Notes under the pieces: generated by a model
Seen by the model: only the letters and a program-made list of their open reading frames with translations
What the model was told of the DNA's origin: nothing
Databases searched by the model: none
In this document: one piece after another, positions 10,158-21,679 of the stretch
Layout of the letters: every line of letters starts with the position of its first letter
Position numbering within the stretch: position 1 is the stretch's first letter
Made by a program: the position numbers and the translations under genes
NCBI GenBank assembly: GCA_022496805.1
Contig: CM040094.1
Coordinates: 5,107,501-5,171,500 of the forward strand
Length of the DNA: 64,000 nt
Direction: 5' to 3'
DNA from: Pohlia nutans
Taxonomy: Eukaryota; Streptophyta; Bryopsida; Bryales; Mniaceae

Positions 10158-11021
10158 TCACAGCACGCTGTCACCGTCCCTTTGCTTCCCGATCGGCTGC
10201 CCTGCAAGGACCTTCCAAAGACCCCAAATGGTTTCTAATGGCTGAAATGGCTGTGAAGAGAGCCACAACTGAACACTTTTTGCCGTATGTTTGGGATCAT
10301 TATCATGTTGAAAAACCACCTTAGTAGGATCTAAGTTGTAATTATGTATAGTACTTTGCAAGTAGGTTTCTAAGATTTTTTTGTACAAGTGTTGCTCCAT
10401 TCTACCTTCAATTTGATACCAAGCACCCGGCCCAAAAGCAGTCATACAACCCCAAATCATGATTGAACCACCACCATGTTTGATAGTTTGACTAACATGT
10501 TTAGGTCCAGGTCGTTCTCCTTCTCTCAACCAACACCAAGATCTACCATCTAAGTTGATAAGGTTAATTTTTGTCTCATCACTGAAAATAACCCGTCTCC
10601 AATCATCAACGGTCCAATTTTTGTATTTATGAGCAAAACTCAACCTTGCAAGAACATGTCTTTTGGCAAGTAGAGGCTTCTTTTGTTGCAGACAGGCACC
10701 CAAACCAGCTTCTCTCAAAGCACGCCTCAAGGTGATGTCGGAGAAGTGTTTACCTGTTTTTTCTCGAAGTTGTTTTGCAGCTGCACTTGCCGTTTTGAGA
10801 TGACCAGCAGTGACAAGGTGCACACCAAGTCACTTCTCATGCTCTCCTAAAACCTTTGGACGTCCTCCTCTTTGCTTTTCTATTTCACCACTAATCTCCC
10901 TCCTCAAATGAGCTACTGAAGATTGACTCATTCCAAGTGAGTCTGCAACTTTTCTTGTAGAAACACCACTCCTAAGCTGCACCAATGTTTGGTGCTTCAA
11001 TGATTCACACAACCGAGGCAT
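10158..11021 (-). pseudogene. Tc1-like transposase, dead copy 1
   Basis: Reads leftward from ATG at 11021 (MPRLCESLKHQTLVQ). An N-terminal helix-turn-helix (STRKVADSLGMSQSSVAHL) is followed by an in-frame TGA at 10832-10830. The same frame continues through the catalytic core: VIFSDETK with the first Asp, GGGSIMIWGCM, and VFQHDNDPKHTA with the second Asp. The segment that should hold WPAQSPDLNPIE is missing: the frame jumps from SSQPFQPLE to TIWGLWKVL, so the catalytic Glu is lost by an in-frame deletion. No clean terminal inverted repeats were found, although 'caaaactgagtac' at 11155-11167 resembles TIR sequence. The copy cannot encode an active enzyme. Confidence 0.88.
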
Positions 11022-11559
11022 AGAGATACAATTGACAAATCAACCTTCACTATAGATAGTACACAACAAGAGCAAGACAGCTAAAAAAACGCCCTCAAAT
11101 CTTGCAACGAGGAGTGCACAATGAAATTTCGAAATTCAGCAAGAAGATGCAACCAAAACTGAGTACACACGTCTGTGTGCTTCTACGACACTTTCCTCAC
11201 AGATCCTACCTCAAATGATAATGAGATTTTTCATCCATGTAGAGGACTGGATGAATATACACAATAAAAAAGTAATTCTATCAATTAACTTTTGTGTCAG
11301 GTGGAAGGATCAACGAACTATGACTGTTCAGATTTTGTACTCGGTTTTTTTTGTCACTGTATATTGTTATTTACTGTGGGCCAAATGTTTGGCTTAAAAC
11401 ATATCAAGCGCATGGTAGTAGGAATGCATAATTGTACTTGGGTATTTATAGCATTTATCTCAACTATTTTCCTCAATACAAATTTGCATTTCTTGAGGTA
11501 TCAACAAACACATATAAGGAACCAATTTTTCTTCAATTGCCCTTATATCAACATTTTTT

Positions 11560-12000
11560 AATTTTTTGAAACAAGAAGATGAAATCCCATTGAATTAATG
11601 AAGGTCGCACACACCGAAAACCAGAGGAGACAAGCCTCCCCGACGAGAATTTTTAGCTTTTCAGATAGCAAGCAATAGATTTTGTTTTTTTTTTGTAAAA
11701 CTACACCTAAGCCAAGGGCCTAGTAGAACCGGCTGGGCTTCGGTTGAGTCAAATGCCACGTGACCGTGTCCTCCATCATGATACCGAAGAACGGAGTCCT
11801 AGCCATAGTCTATCGAATCTAGCCATGAACTTAGGTGCTTGTTCCAGGTAGAGTTCCTTCGGCTTTTGCATACGTTGCAATGTCGCGCGGCTGTGATCTA
11901 GGATGAGGTCCCATAGCACTTGTTTGATACAAGTTACTAACTAGTTCTCATGTTGGAAATATTGAGCGTTGCGAGTGATCCAACAAACTACTTTTGTAGT
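11560..12000 (-). mobile_element. possible LINE 3' tail relic
   Basis: On the minus strand a region rich in degenerate coding-like sequence (12000-11720) is followed by a 3'-UTR-like stretch ending ttcatcttcttgtttcaaa and A-rich sequence near 11560. This resembles the 3' end of plant LINEs. No reverse-transcriptase motif is readable, so the call is weak. Confidence 0.25.
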
Positions 12001-14042
12001 TTTTTAATTGGTTTTTCGAATAGAAAAAAGGGGATTAATTGACATATTTTGGTGATATCAAGCTACAGTCATCCAAAAGAGGGGTGTACCTATTGTTACT
12101 AGAACATATATAACTCATACACTACAGGTATAGTGTGCACCTCTCAACTTTCAATCAAATCAAAAATTTCACCATTCAAAATTGGGTTTATACTAATATT
12201 TCCTCTTTAGCGGTTGTTAAGTTTATTTCGAGACTTTGGGCTTTATTCAATGGCCCTTTTGTTTTTTTCACCCATAAGAGGTAATTAGAGCCTTCTTTTC
12301 ATAACCTCATTAGGTAGGCTTTATGAAAAATGTATTTCATATTCCACCTTTGAAATTAAAACGTTATTTTATTTCTAAGAAAATCCATTATTTTTAAACT
12401 GCACAAAAATACCTAAAAAACATAAATATCATGAAACAATTTATTAAAAAACAAGTGAGCGGGATATCCAAAAATAAATAAAATATGGTAACTTTGTGTG
12501 TGCTTGTGATATGTTGCTATAAATTTGTGGTTCATATTTGACCCCATTCTAGCATTTTCCATATTATAGGTGCACAAAGGTGCACTTGTGACAAGCGACA
12601 CATACCTTTTCCAAAGGTTATTGATTAATTTAGAGTTGAATAAAAAAACTTACAAAAAGTGTTGTGGTAGGCATTTTGACATTGTAATTCTCCAAACAAT
12701 GCCCTTTGTTTTACAAGAAGCTCCCATCTCAATATTTATTGGTGATTTCCAAAAATTGAAAACGTGCAACAATTCCAACACCGCGACAAAAAAAGCTAGA
12801 TGGAAGTAGCTTGCAATCACCCACCTCCCAATTGTAAAATATCATTCACGGTATCGTTTAAGTCTTGTTGTTGCTAATTAATTATTTGTCATTTAAGTTA
12901 TTTTGAATTAAATGTCAAAAAAAAAACAAGGGGGCCTTCTATGGCAGTTTCTTTTGTACTCCCTTCTAGTCTCTTGTGTCCCACCGATGTTCAAAATGAA
13001 ACATATGTCCAAATCACTTGCTTAAAAAGAAAATGCAACAATGTTGAGATTTGTAGGAGAATCAATCTTAATTAAGGCAAAAAATTCCTTTAATTTGAAA
13101 GAAATTCATAGATTTAGGAAGAATGATTCTCTAAAAAGGTAGAAGGGGAACGCCTATCTATATTGGCTTGCAAAGAATATTCCTTTATTTGAGACTAAAG
13201 GTTAATATCTAACTCTTGTCACATTGATTAAACACGCATCTTAAAAAAACTACACATTTCAAAATCAATCTTTTACTATTTTTTTCCTGTTAGTAGTAAG
13301 TAGTCACTTTTTTAGGTTGTAGAGTCTAACCTTAATATGAGGTTTGGAAGGTAGCATTTGTTACCTATGTTTGTGTGACATAGTTAGTAGAACTATGTTT
13401 AAGATACTCTTTACTCGTTTTGTCCTCTTGGACAAAGACTACTTCACAATTTGCACTCTTTGAGAGTTCACTTCTTATTGAACACCCTTTTTACATTGCC
13501 TACTTTAGGATGGTTCAAAACATACCTTTTCGCACAACCCAAACTGAGTTAAAGAAAAAATTAATTTTACAAGCAATGTACTACAATATTCTAATTCTCT
13601 CTCTCTACATATATATACATATTTATACAACTCCAATTATAGAAAATTAACTTTGAAACTTCAAATATTTGCAAAAAGATATAAAGACGATCGGGACAAA
13701 GCCTTGTAGTTAGAGTGTCTGCATCCATGCCTTAGAAGGGCATGACACACTAAAACAATTGAATGAAAAATATTGCAGGGCCTTCCAAATAGCCTATGGA
13801 TCTTCAAACATAACTTATTAAGCAATGACCCTTCAAATCTAATTTTAGTTGAATATATCCCAAATTCTAATGTGTGTGGATAGGGAACTATAACTTCAAG
13901 GGCTCTTTAAACATAGATGAATAATTTTAGTGTGTAATAGTGTAGATGATCTTATACCATCCTTGTTCATATAAACTAAAAACTTGAATTACTTTTTCTT
14001 GAATGAGATGAGACTTTTAGAGGCCATAATTTTGTTAAGCCC
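12001..14042. other. AT-rich intergenic; nothing recognised
   Basis: Only short, unconvincing reading frames and simple AT-rich sequence. No gene or element with clear termini was seen. Confidence 0.5.
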
Positions 14043-14046
14043 TTAA

Positions 14047-14588
14047 CCCCTAAGCTCCCGAGCGACCATTTTCTGGTCGCTGCCCGGAAAAAACGGGCTG
14101 CCCAGAACAAAAAAATATTTTTTTGAAAAAATAAAAAATATTTTAAAATACTACATCAAGTCTACTTTCCAACCCAATTTTAATTATGGCAATCCGAGTT
14201 AAACTCCACCCGGGAGAATTTTTCAAAGTAGATCACCTCAACATTGTCTTAGTGTTACAAAATTTGCTATTTGGGGAAAGTAATGATGATTCCTCCATCA
14301 TTTCTCTTGCTTTTTTGAAGTTTACGATAGATAGCCCAACTTTAACCAATCGTACTAAATTTTGAACTCTAAAATTGAAAATTATAATTTATACAAATTT
14401 TCGAAGGTTAATGCTTTTAAATTCATTAAAAAATGATCTAAAGATTATTTTGGAAGTTTGACCGTATGGATAATTTGTAAAGATGATACTCTACATTTTG
14501 TCTATTGAATCAACCTTCATCAAACATATGGAAGGCACATATTATAACACATCTATGTTTTGTCCAATACCCCTCGGGCTTTTAGGGG
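14047..14588. mobile_element. TTAA element family 4, complete copy (542 bp)
   Basis: Flanked by TTAA on both sides (14043-14046 and 14589-14592). Ends are CCCCTAAGCTCCCGAG and CTCGGGCTTTTAGGGG, an imperfect terminal inverted repeat. A subterminal palindrome (gcgaccattttctggtcgc) lies just inside the left end. There is no coding capacity. TTAA duplication and CCC/GGG termini are the hallmark of piggyBac-type elements. A related copy follows at once (14593) and another lies in reverse at 18420-18686. Confidence 0.8.
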
Positions 14589-14592
14589 TTAA

Positions 14593-15075
14593 TGACTGAA
14601 TGATCATTTTATAGTCGATGCCCTTTTTTTTTTTTACAGACTGCCCAAAATTAAAATTTTATTTTTAAGGAAATGTTTAAGAAAATTTTCAAATAGGAAA
14701 TCAAGTTTACTTTCCAACCCAATTTGAATCAAGTCAATCCAAGTTAAACTCCACCAAGGATATTTTTTCAAAGTCAAAGACCTCAACGGTGTCCTTGTGT
14801 TATAAATTTTACTATGTTGGGAAACTACTAATGTTCTCTCCTTCGAGAAATTTTCTTTTTAAAATTTTAAAATAGAATGTCTAGTTTTAACAAATTATAC
14901 CAAATTTCTAATTCTAAATTTTGGTAAATTATGATTGGTAAATGCTTCTAAATTTATTAAACAAGTATTTAAAACATTTTTTGAAAGTTTGACCGTACAA
15001 ATAATTACTAAACATCATGCTTCTCATTGTCATTTAGACCAAACTTCATCGAAATTGTAGTAGAAGTAACATTTT
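14593..15075. repeat. TTAA element family 4, tandem partial copy
   Basis: Begins directly at the right TTAA of the preceding element with 'tgactgaatgatcattttat'. It repeats that element's interior in the same order (actttccaacccaattt, gttaaactccacc, ccttcatc..). The right terminus is eroded. It looks like a second member inserted in, or duplicated from, the same TTAA. Confidence 0.6.
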
Positions 15076-15089
15076 ATAAGGTAGCGGTG

Positions 15090-15700
15090 CATATTTCCAA
15101 CCAATCCAAATTTCCGACCCCTAGGATTGGGGGGTTGGGTTCCAAAAACCACCCAACCTGGACCTAAAAGTTCCTAGGAACGTTCTAATTACGTCTATGC
15201 CTTGGAAAAGTTGAGTGCTTCTGATTGGTGCAGTAAGCGCACTATTTCAGAATCCAACCTCTTATGAACGCCAAACCCTACAAGCGGTTAAGGTAGGATA
15301 TCCTAAAACCACCACCTCCCCCAATTATGACATGTAGACCTTTCTTGGGGCCACCAGAGTTGAGACCCAAAACCACCAATTTCACTATTCAAGTAGACCA
15401 ATGGCACGCCAAGCATTGCGAAAAAATAGTTGGTGGTTTTGGGTATCATTATGAATGAAAGTTAGTACCACATGGTGTGAACATGGGGAAACCTAGAGGT
15501 TGGATTTGGGTCACATGTTACTTTCCACTTTGGAATTTTGTATAAAATTGGGAAATGCGAATTAGATGCTATGAAAATTTTTAATCCTCATCAAAACCTG
15601 TTTCGAATGCGGTCATATTTTTTTTGAACTTAGCACTACCAAAAATAGGCCAGATTGCTCAAGTTGGTGGTTTTAGGACAATCAACTTTAATGGCCACTC
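15090..15700. repeat. diverged relative of the 61567-61960 inverted-repeat element
   Basis: Blocks such as cttctgattggtgcagtaag and tcagaatccaacctct match, in reverse complement, the interior of the element at 61567-61960. The terminal repeats are degraded (tttccgacccctaggattgg at the left). No coding capacity is seen. Confidence 0.5.
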
Positions 15701-16140
15701 TATGCTTTCAAGCTTAAAAATTCATAGAAAATTGTAGAAATGCTCAAAAATGTGTGTGTGTTTTTTTTTTTGGAATTCCATTGCACTAGTTTTGCGGAGC
15801 ATCCAAAAATTATAAACTTCTTCGTTCACATACCTAAATATGCAAACCTAAAATTCAGACGGAAATACGTACCACTACCTGAACACATCTAAATTTTGCC
15901 CTTACACCCTCTGTCATTTAGAATTAAGTCAACTGAGTTATCCTCAATAGGAAAGTGACACAAAGCAGTAAATGATGCCATTAATTTTTTGAGCGTGTTG
16001 GAAGCTGGCATTTGTACGTTTCCCAAGCAACGCTGATGACATTCACGAGTTATTGATATTTAAGGTATATGTAACATTTAATTTATGTGTTGACATTCAC
16101 GAGTTATTGATATTCATTCAATTTATTTCAATCCAACAAC

Positions 16141-16360
16141 TACACTAAATAGGTAGATTAGTGTTAGATAATTATAAGATTTGAAAATATTATAGATTTT
16201 TACTCTCGACAAAAAAAATTACCAAAGACATTGATTCCAATACTATTGAAAGATCCCCATCTTGACCAATGTAGAGGGTAAAAAAATTGGTCAACAATAA
16301 AAACTTACAACATGTTTATGTAAATTAGTGTATCTAACACTAATCTACCTATTTAGTGTA
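16141..16360. mobile_element. 220-bp MITE, copy A (TA-flanked)
   Basis: Terminal inverted repeat of about 30 bp: starts TACACTAAATAGGTAGATTA and ends with its reverse complement. Flanking TA fits a Tc1/mariner-type target. The interior is nearly identical to copy B at 19351-19570, which has exactly the same length. Confidence 0.85.
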
Positions 16361-16665
16361 ATGAAGGAAGCTCAATTCATACTATGGTAACTATACCTTA
16401 AAGCATTCACCTTACCAACTGAGCCTGTTTACACACATAAAACAGAAATTATTTTAAGTGGGTCTCATTAGCAAGTTCAAGAGGATTCCAGCGCACTTTA
16501 GCATGCATTATTTGGATATGGTATGAATAAGTTATGAATTTCCAAAGTGCTGACTATAGGTTGACCTTAAAGTGACCCTAAACTTTGATGTTCAGATTGT
16601 GTACATTCTCATCAACAATAAAGTGTCAGAATCTACTTATTATGGAAGATTGAGCTATGGACGCT
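16361..16665. other. intergenic; nothing recognised
   Basis: AT-rich sequence between two transposable elements, with no gene or repeat identified. Confidence 0.4.
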
Positions 16666-16669
16666 TTAA

Positions 16670-17029
16670 CCCTTAAACGTCAAAGCAAGCCCCACGGGCT
16701 TGGTATAAAGGAATAATTGGAGAAAAAAGTATCATTTCTCAACCAAATCAAGCGAGACTTGTTGCATTGGAAAGCTACTGAAAAAGCGATCTAGATTCCA
16801 AATTTTCGCCTTATTTGATAGATTGTGGAATCGTTAGTAAGCAATCAAAGTTATCAAATTGAACAAGTTTTGAGGTTGGGGCAGCTGAAGTTCAGCAGTG
16901 CCGCAGTGCTTCAGTGCTAGCCAACAGTGCACTGCAGAGCCGTTTTTGCAAAAAATAAATAAAAAAAATTGCAAAAAAATTTAGATTCTTTCCGGGTTGC
17001 CCCGTCCAGGCCCTCTTGACGTTTAAAGG
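16670..17029. mobile_element. TTAA element, family 3a (360 bp)
   Basis: TTAA at 16666-16669 and 17030-17033. Ends are CCCTTAAACGTCAA and TTGACGTTTAAAGG. A palindrome caagccccacgggcttg lies close to the left end. The right TTAA is also the left TTAA of the next element. A fragment with the same left end, aatgcaagccccatgggctt, occurs near 50510. Confidence 0.78.
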
Positions 17030-17033
17030 TTAA

Positions 17034-17635
17034 CCTCTAAATGTACCAATCCTTTGAACCGAAGTAGATGCTAGCCTCAAAAATAAATATTAGCATGGCT
17101 GAAGTGTACATGAGGTGTACATGAGAGGACCATTGCAAGCATAAAATTTACCCAACAAATTTGACATACTTGTAGTTGGAGACCTCTACAATATTATCAA
17201 CAACTCCCCATCACAAAAGATTTATTTCAATCTCGGGGGGTGCACTCTACATTATATTTGAGAATCACGTGCGTTCATGACCCCTTCTAAAAACCCCCTT
17301 GTATACGAGAGGTTGTATGTCTAAATACCTTTGTATACAGACATATTCCGTTTTAAATATATGTTTAGTGTAAGTATACATGAATATTTTCAGTTCTAAA
17401 TGTGTTTATTGTATGTATACATAATACGACAGTATTCAAATTAATACCCCTTCTGTGCACTCACGTATACTCGTACATGTTTAGTACATTGCACCCCCCG
17501 AGATTGTAATTGGTAAAGAATTTAATAGGCTTTCAAAAGTGATTTGGATGAAAATCATCCAAGGTTGAATGAGAAAGTTATAAGGCTTTCAAATATGTTT
17601 GTGATTCAGTTTTTGAACGCTAGGACGTTTAGGGG
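17034..17635. mobile_element. TTAA element, family 3 (602 bp, with nested MITE)
   Basis: Shares TTAA 17030-17033 with its left neighbour and ends AACGCTAGGACGTTTAGGGG before TTAA at 17636-17639. The interior (gatgctagcctcaaaaata; gagaggaccattgcaagcat) matches copies at 18820-19128 (reverse) and 62069-62322. It is about twice as long as those copies because a separate element sits inside at 17231-17504. Confidence 0.75.
17231..17504. mobile_element. MITE nested inside a family 3 TTAA element
   Basis: Inverted termini TCTCGGGGGGTGCA and TGCACCCCCCGAGA; the homology may extend three bases further as CAA/TTG. The 18820 and 62069 relatives lack this block, so it is a later insertion. Confidence 0.75.
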
Positions 17636-17639
17636 TTAA

Positions 17640-18419
17640 GGAAATGGTCGCTTTTAAATATAGTTACCTTATTCTTAGAATTCTCGAAGTATCAAAAATA
17701 TGGTTCTTTGTGTCCTAAAATAAAATAAAATAGAATTCTCTCAGTGTTATGGAAATTTGTATTCCCTCTTCTGAAAAATAAGAAATGATTGTGTTGACTG
17801 ATAAGTGTTATATATAAATTTATCGTCTACTGTGATGAAAAAATTGAGTAAAATGAAAAGATTGAGTAGTAAAACTGAAACTTTTCCATTCAAACAATAG
17901 CATGAGCATTTATGGGCAAAATCCAAAAGTAGATATGCAAAAGTTGTAGTATGTGACATATAACACATTACTATAACAATTTATGAACTCGATTGTGATT
18001 TGAAAGAAAATGAATTTAAATGTTAACGATGTTTAAAACTTAATTTTTTGCGTCATAATTTGAAATTAATTTATAGTTTGTCAATTTTCTTTTGTAAACA
18101 AGAAGACAAGAAAATGAGCTTTTAGGTTTTAAGATATGTCTAACTATACATAACCTTTCCACCAATAAAAGAACTGATATTTGTTTTGAGAGATAGATAG
18201 ATAGAAACTTCGGTCCCTTTTTAGCAAGGGGCTGGCATGAATGAAGTGTCCGTTCGTAATGTCAATGACCTGGTGTCCACCGGACAAGGGGACATTGGGA
18301 CAATACTACTCTCCCCTTTCGAGGATTTTGTTTTGAAACACATCGTCAACTTGAAGTAACACACACACACTTGATTGATTTAAACCAGTCATTCAATTCT
18401 AGAATTACAAAAAATAAAT
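17640..18419. other. intergenic; nothing recognised
   Basis: AT-rich. A short gata microsatellite near 18190 precedes 'gaaacttcggtccc', and the reverse complement of that arrangement recurs near 20175. No gene seen. Confidence 0.4.
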
Positions 18420-18686
18420 AAATAAATTCAAAGGAGAGAATATCATTACTTTCTCCAAATAGAAAGTTTTATAATACTAGGACAATATTGAGGTCCTTGT
18501 TTTTGAAAAATTCTCGTAGGCGGAGTTCAATTTAGATTCACATGATTCAAATTGGGTTGGAAAGTAGACTTGATTTCCTATTTGATAATATATTTTTATT
18601 TTTTATAAAAATGCTTTTACTTCCCGGGCACCCATCAAAAAGGGCATTGACCATAAAATGATCGTTTGGTCACTTAGGGGCTAAAC
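18420..18686. mobile_element. TTAA element family 4, reverse truncated copy
   Basis: Interior 'gggttggaaagtagacttga' and end 'atgatcgtttggtcacttaggggctaa' are the reverse complement of family 4. The outer end adjoins CTAA rather than TTAA. The inner end is truncated. Confidence 0.65.
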
Positions 18687-18819
18687 AAAACAAACAAAAG
18701 CCCTCCCATGGCTAAATGTTTTTTCATCCCTACCCTTCAACAGTGAGTTAGAATTTGACACCTTTTTCCATACAACAAGGAAAATGAAATCCAAATGAAC
18801 ATGCCCACGTGGAATCTAA

Positions 18820-19128
18820 CCCCTGAACGTCCCAATGTTGAGACACTGGATCATGAACAAATTCAAAGCCTTGTAACTTCTCATACAGTCTTGGTTGAAT
18901 TTCATCCAAGTCATGTTTGCAAGCCTATTAAATTTTTACTAATTGATGTAAATCTCTTGTGATGGGGAGATGTTGATAATCTCAAAATGCAAGTACGCAA
19001 AATTTGTTGGGTAGATTTTATGCTTGCAATGGTCCTCTCATGTAAACATTATGTACAACTGAGCCATGGTAATATTTATTTTTGAGACTAGCATCTACTT
19101 GTGTTCAAAGAGTCGGTACGTTTAGGGC
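18820..19128. mobile_element. TTAA-type element family 3 with CTAA duplication (309 bp)
   Basis: Both flanks are CTAA (18816-18819 and 19129-19132). Ends are CCCCTGAACGTCCC and CGGTACGTTTAGGGC. The interior matches the 17034 and 62069 copies in reverse. The identical CTAA flanks are a real four-base duplication, a variant of the TTAA target. Confidence 0.72.
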
Positions 19129-19350
19129 CTAAGAGATAATCATTCTACGCAATAAAAATATAGAATCTCTACCTCAAGGAATTACAATAGTCTAATTTCT
19201 TGTAAAAAAAAATCTGACTAATTTTCATAAGAATCTTACCTGATTTTAGAAGTGACTACTTTAATATTAAAAAAATGGGAAAAATAGTAAACGAAATCAT
19301 CATTTAAGAAATAGTTTTATGAACATGGATGATTTTATCCATTTTTCCAC

Positions 19351-19570
19351 TACACTAAATAGTATATTTAGTGTGAGATAATTATGAGATTTGAAAATGT
19401 TATAGATTTTTACTCTTGACAAAAAAAATTACCAAAGACATTGATTCCAATACTATTGAAAGATCCCCATCTTGACCAATATAGAGGGTAAAAAAATTGG
19501 TCCGCAGTAAAAACTTACAACATGTTTATGTAAATTAGTGTATCTCACACTAAATATACTATTTAGAGTA
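19351..19570. mobile_element. 220-bp MITE, copy B (TA-flanked)
   Basis: Same length and interior as copy A (16141-16360). The inverted ends read TACACTAAATAGTATATTTA and the matching right arm, so they differ from copy A while still pairing with each other apart from one mismatch near the right end. Confidence 0.85.
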
Positions 19571-19816
19571 CTTGATTACACTCCAGGGTAGGGTGCGTAT
19601 ACTAGTTCTACCAACGGAATTTTAAAAATATATAAAAATGGCTGTTACTGTATATTATACGACACTGGTTTATGAACCTGCCTCAGGTTTGGGTTATTAT
19701 ATTTAGACCATCCCAACTCCAAGCCCTAGTCTAAGCTCCAGGCATAACATTCAGTAGCCCTCTGCCTTTAGAATGTGCAGAATATCCGACATCATCATCC
19801 ATGTAAAATAAGTAGC

Positions 19817-19972
19817 TAAGTTAACTATATCTAATAGGGAGCATTTACCTACAAGCATGCGTATCTATTATAATGTGACATTTCAGTTGTGAAATGTCAC
19901 ACTGCAGTAGATACGCACGTTTTAAGGTAAATGCTCCCTTTTAGGTATAGTTATCTTAACTTGTTTTACAAG
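19817..19972. repeat. small foldback element
   Basis: The left arm (aagttaactatat...gggagcatttacct) pairs with the right arm (aggtaaatgctccctttt...ttaactt). A second inner palindrome (gtgacatttc/gaaatgtcac) sits near the centre. About 155 bp, no coding. Confidence 0.75.
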
Positions 19973-21511
19973 AAGGCATAGGTAAGGTAGAAGCACCACA
20001 AATTGTTAGGTACCAACTGAGTGGTCACCTATAAAAGCACTTGATTCAACTTCAAGAGTCCCAATTTATTTATCATAAGCATTAATTAAGAACACTAAGT
20101 TAGCAATGTGATTGAACTAAAAATGAAAGACAGTTACTAGTACACCTACTAATTCACATTGTCCTCAATCGAGGTCCGGAGTTTCTATCTATCTATCATC
20201 TACCTATCTATCTACACTTACTAACATCAATAGTCGTCTATGCATATTAAGTTTGAAAATTATAAAAAACTCATACATTTTGAAAAAATTAATCAAAAAT
20301 TGAGCTTGGTTATTAAACCCAAAGTTTTCTGTGCTGCAATTTATTATCATTGAAAATGAGCACTCCGTATAGATTGAAATGCTTAAACTTACGGCAATTG
20401 TATCCCTTACAACCGGGAGGAGAAGGTCAACAAGATCTTAAAGCTCTAAACACGTAATAAAAAAGAAGAAGATATTGTAATGACTTAATTCCGGCACTCG
20501 AGCAACACGCCGGCTAGTGCTTGCTGACAAATTTTTAAATATTTTTTTCAACAAACATTAAAATTTTAAAAAATTGAAAAGTTGGCTAGCACATGTAGCG
20601 CCAACATTTATTTTATTTTATTTTTGGTGGGTTTTTTTCCTCCTCTTCTTTTTCAATTATTTTTTCACTCTACTCTAGCAACCGGGTATGTTCATTCCTA
20701 TTATCATTCCTATTATGAACTTCTGTACCGTTGGATGGATGTAAAGGCAATGTGCGTGAAAGCTACTAAATGTTGTGGGTTTGGTTTTAAATATGAACCT
20801 AGAGCATGCTCCTGATGATATATCAATATGAACCCATGATACAATACCTTGCAATAAGTATTGTTCACTACTCCAGAAGATGCAAAAACTTAATTGAAAG
20901 GAAATTTTTCATAAATGGGAGTATGTACTCAAAAATCTTTTGATTGAAGAGTTGTAAAGTGTTTTGGATAGACCATTGAGTCTATTTTCATGGTGTATTG
21001 AGTTTGCAAAATGAAAAAAAAACACATTTCTATATGAATGGAGTTATTTATAGTATTATGTCTACCACCTAGTACTACCATCATAAGCATTGATTACAAC
21101 CTCCATACAGAAAGGCATACTAGCAATGAGCACGTCTATGGTCTACAGAGACACTTTTTTCCATACCCATTGAATTTTTTGACCAATCCATCCCTATTTC
21201 TTGATAGAAATTCCTTTTGACGTTAGGAGAAATCTGGGGTCACAAAAGGGCCTTTGCCTTTGGCATGTGCTGAAAATTTGAGGCAAAACCATGCGCTTTT
21301 CACGGTGGCACCAATGGTGGCACCGTCCTGCCAGCAGTGCAGTTCCGTGGATCGAGCCAATCAACGCTGCCAGCACTTCCGACACTGCCAACGCTGCCAA
21401 CACTGCGGCTTCCGACGCTGTCAGCGGGGAGCGACTACACCAATATGTTTACATAAAGAGGGGTACTTGGGCAGCCGGTTCACCTACCACGGGCTGTCTT
21501 ACAAAGCCCGT
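19973..21511. other. intergenic; nothing recognised
   Basis: AT-rich with a ctat microsatellite near 20185. A GC-richer patch at 21300-21430 carries ctgccaac triplet-like repeats and could be a coding remnant, but no family is recognisable. Confidence 0.4.
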
Positions 21512-21514
21512 TTA

Positions 21515-21679
21515 GGACTCCAAATTTCTCCTAATGACTTCGACTTTTAGAATCTTCTAAAGGTTCTCAATAGGATTAATATCATGTGAATTTGCCGGCC
21601 ATTGAAGCTTCTTCATGCCATGCGCATGTCTCCAAGCTCTAAATAGAACATTATGACATACATGATTGAAGCCATCTTG
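21515..21679 (-). pseudogene. Tc1/mariner-type transposase fragment
   Basis: Fifty-five codons on the minus strand contain the second catalytic Asp context (QDGFNHVCHN), then LQWPANSHDINPIENL, then a TAG where Trp is expected, then KILKVEVIRRNLES. The motif corresponds to the WPAQSPDLNPIENLW block of Tc1-like enzymes. There are 35 residues between Asp and Glu by my count, not 34, so this belongs to a different lineage from the other Tc1-like copies here. The rest of the element is unreadable. Confidence 0.72.
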
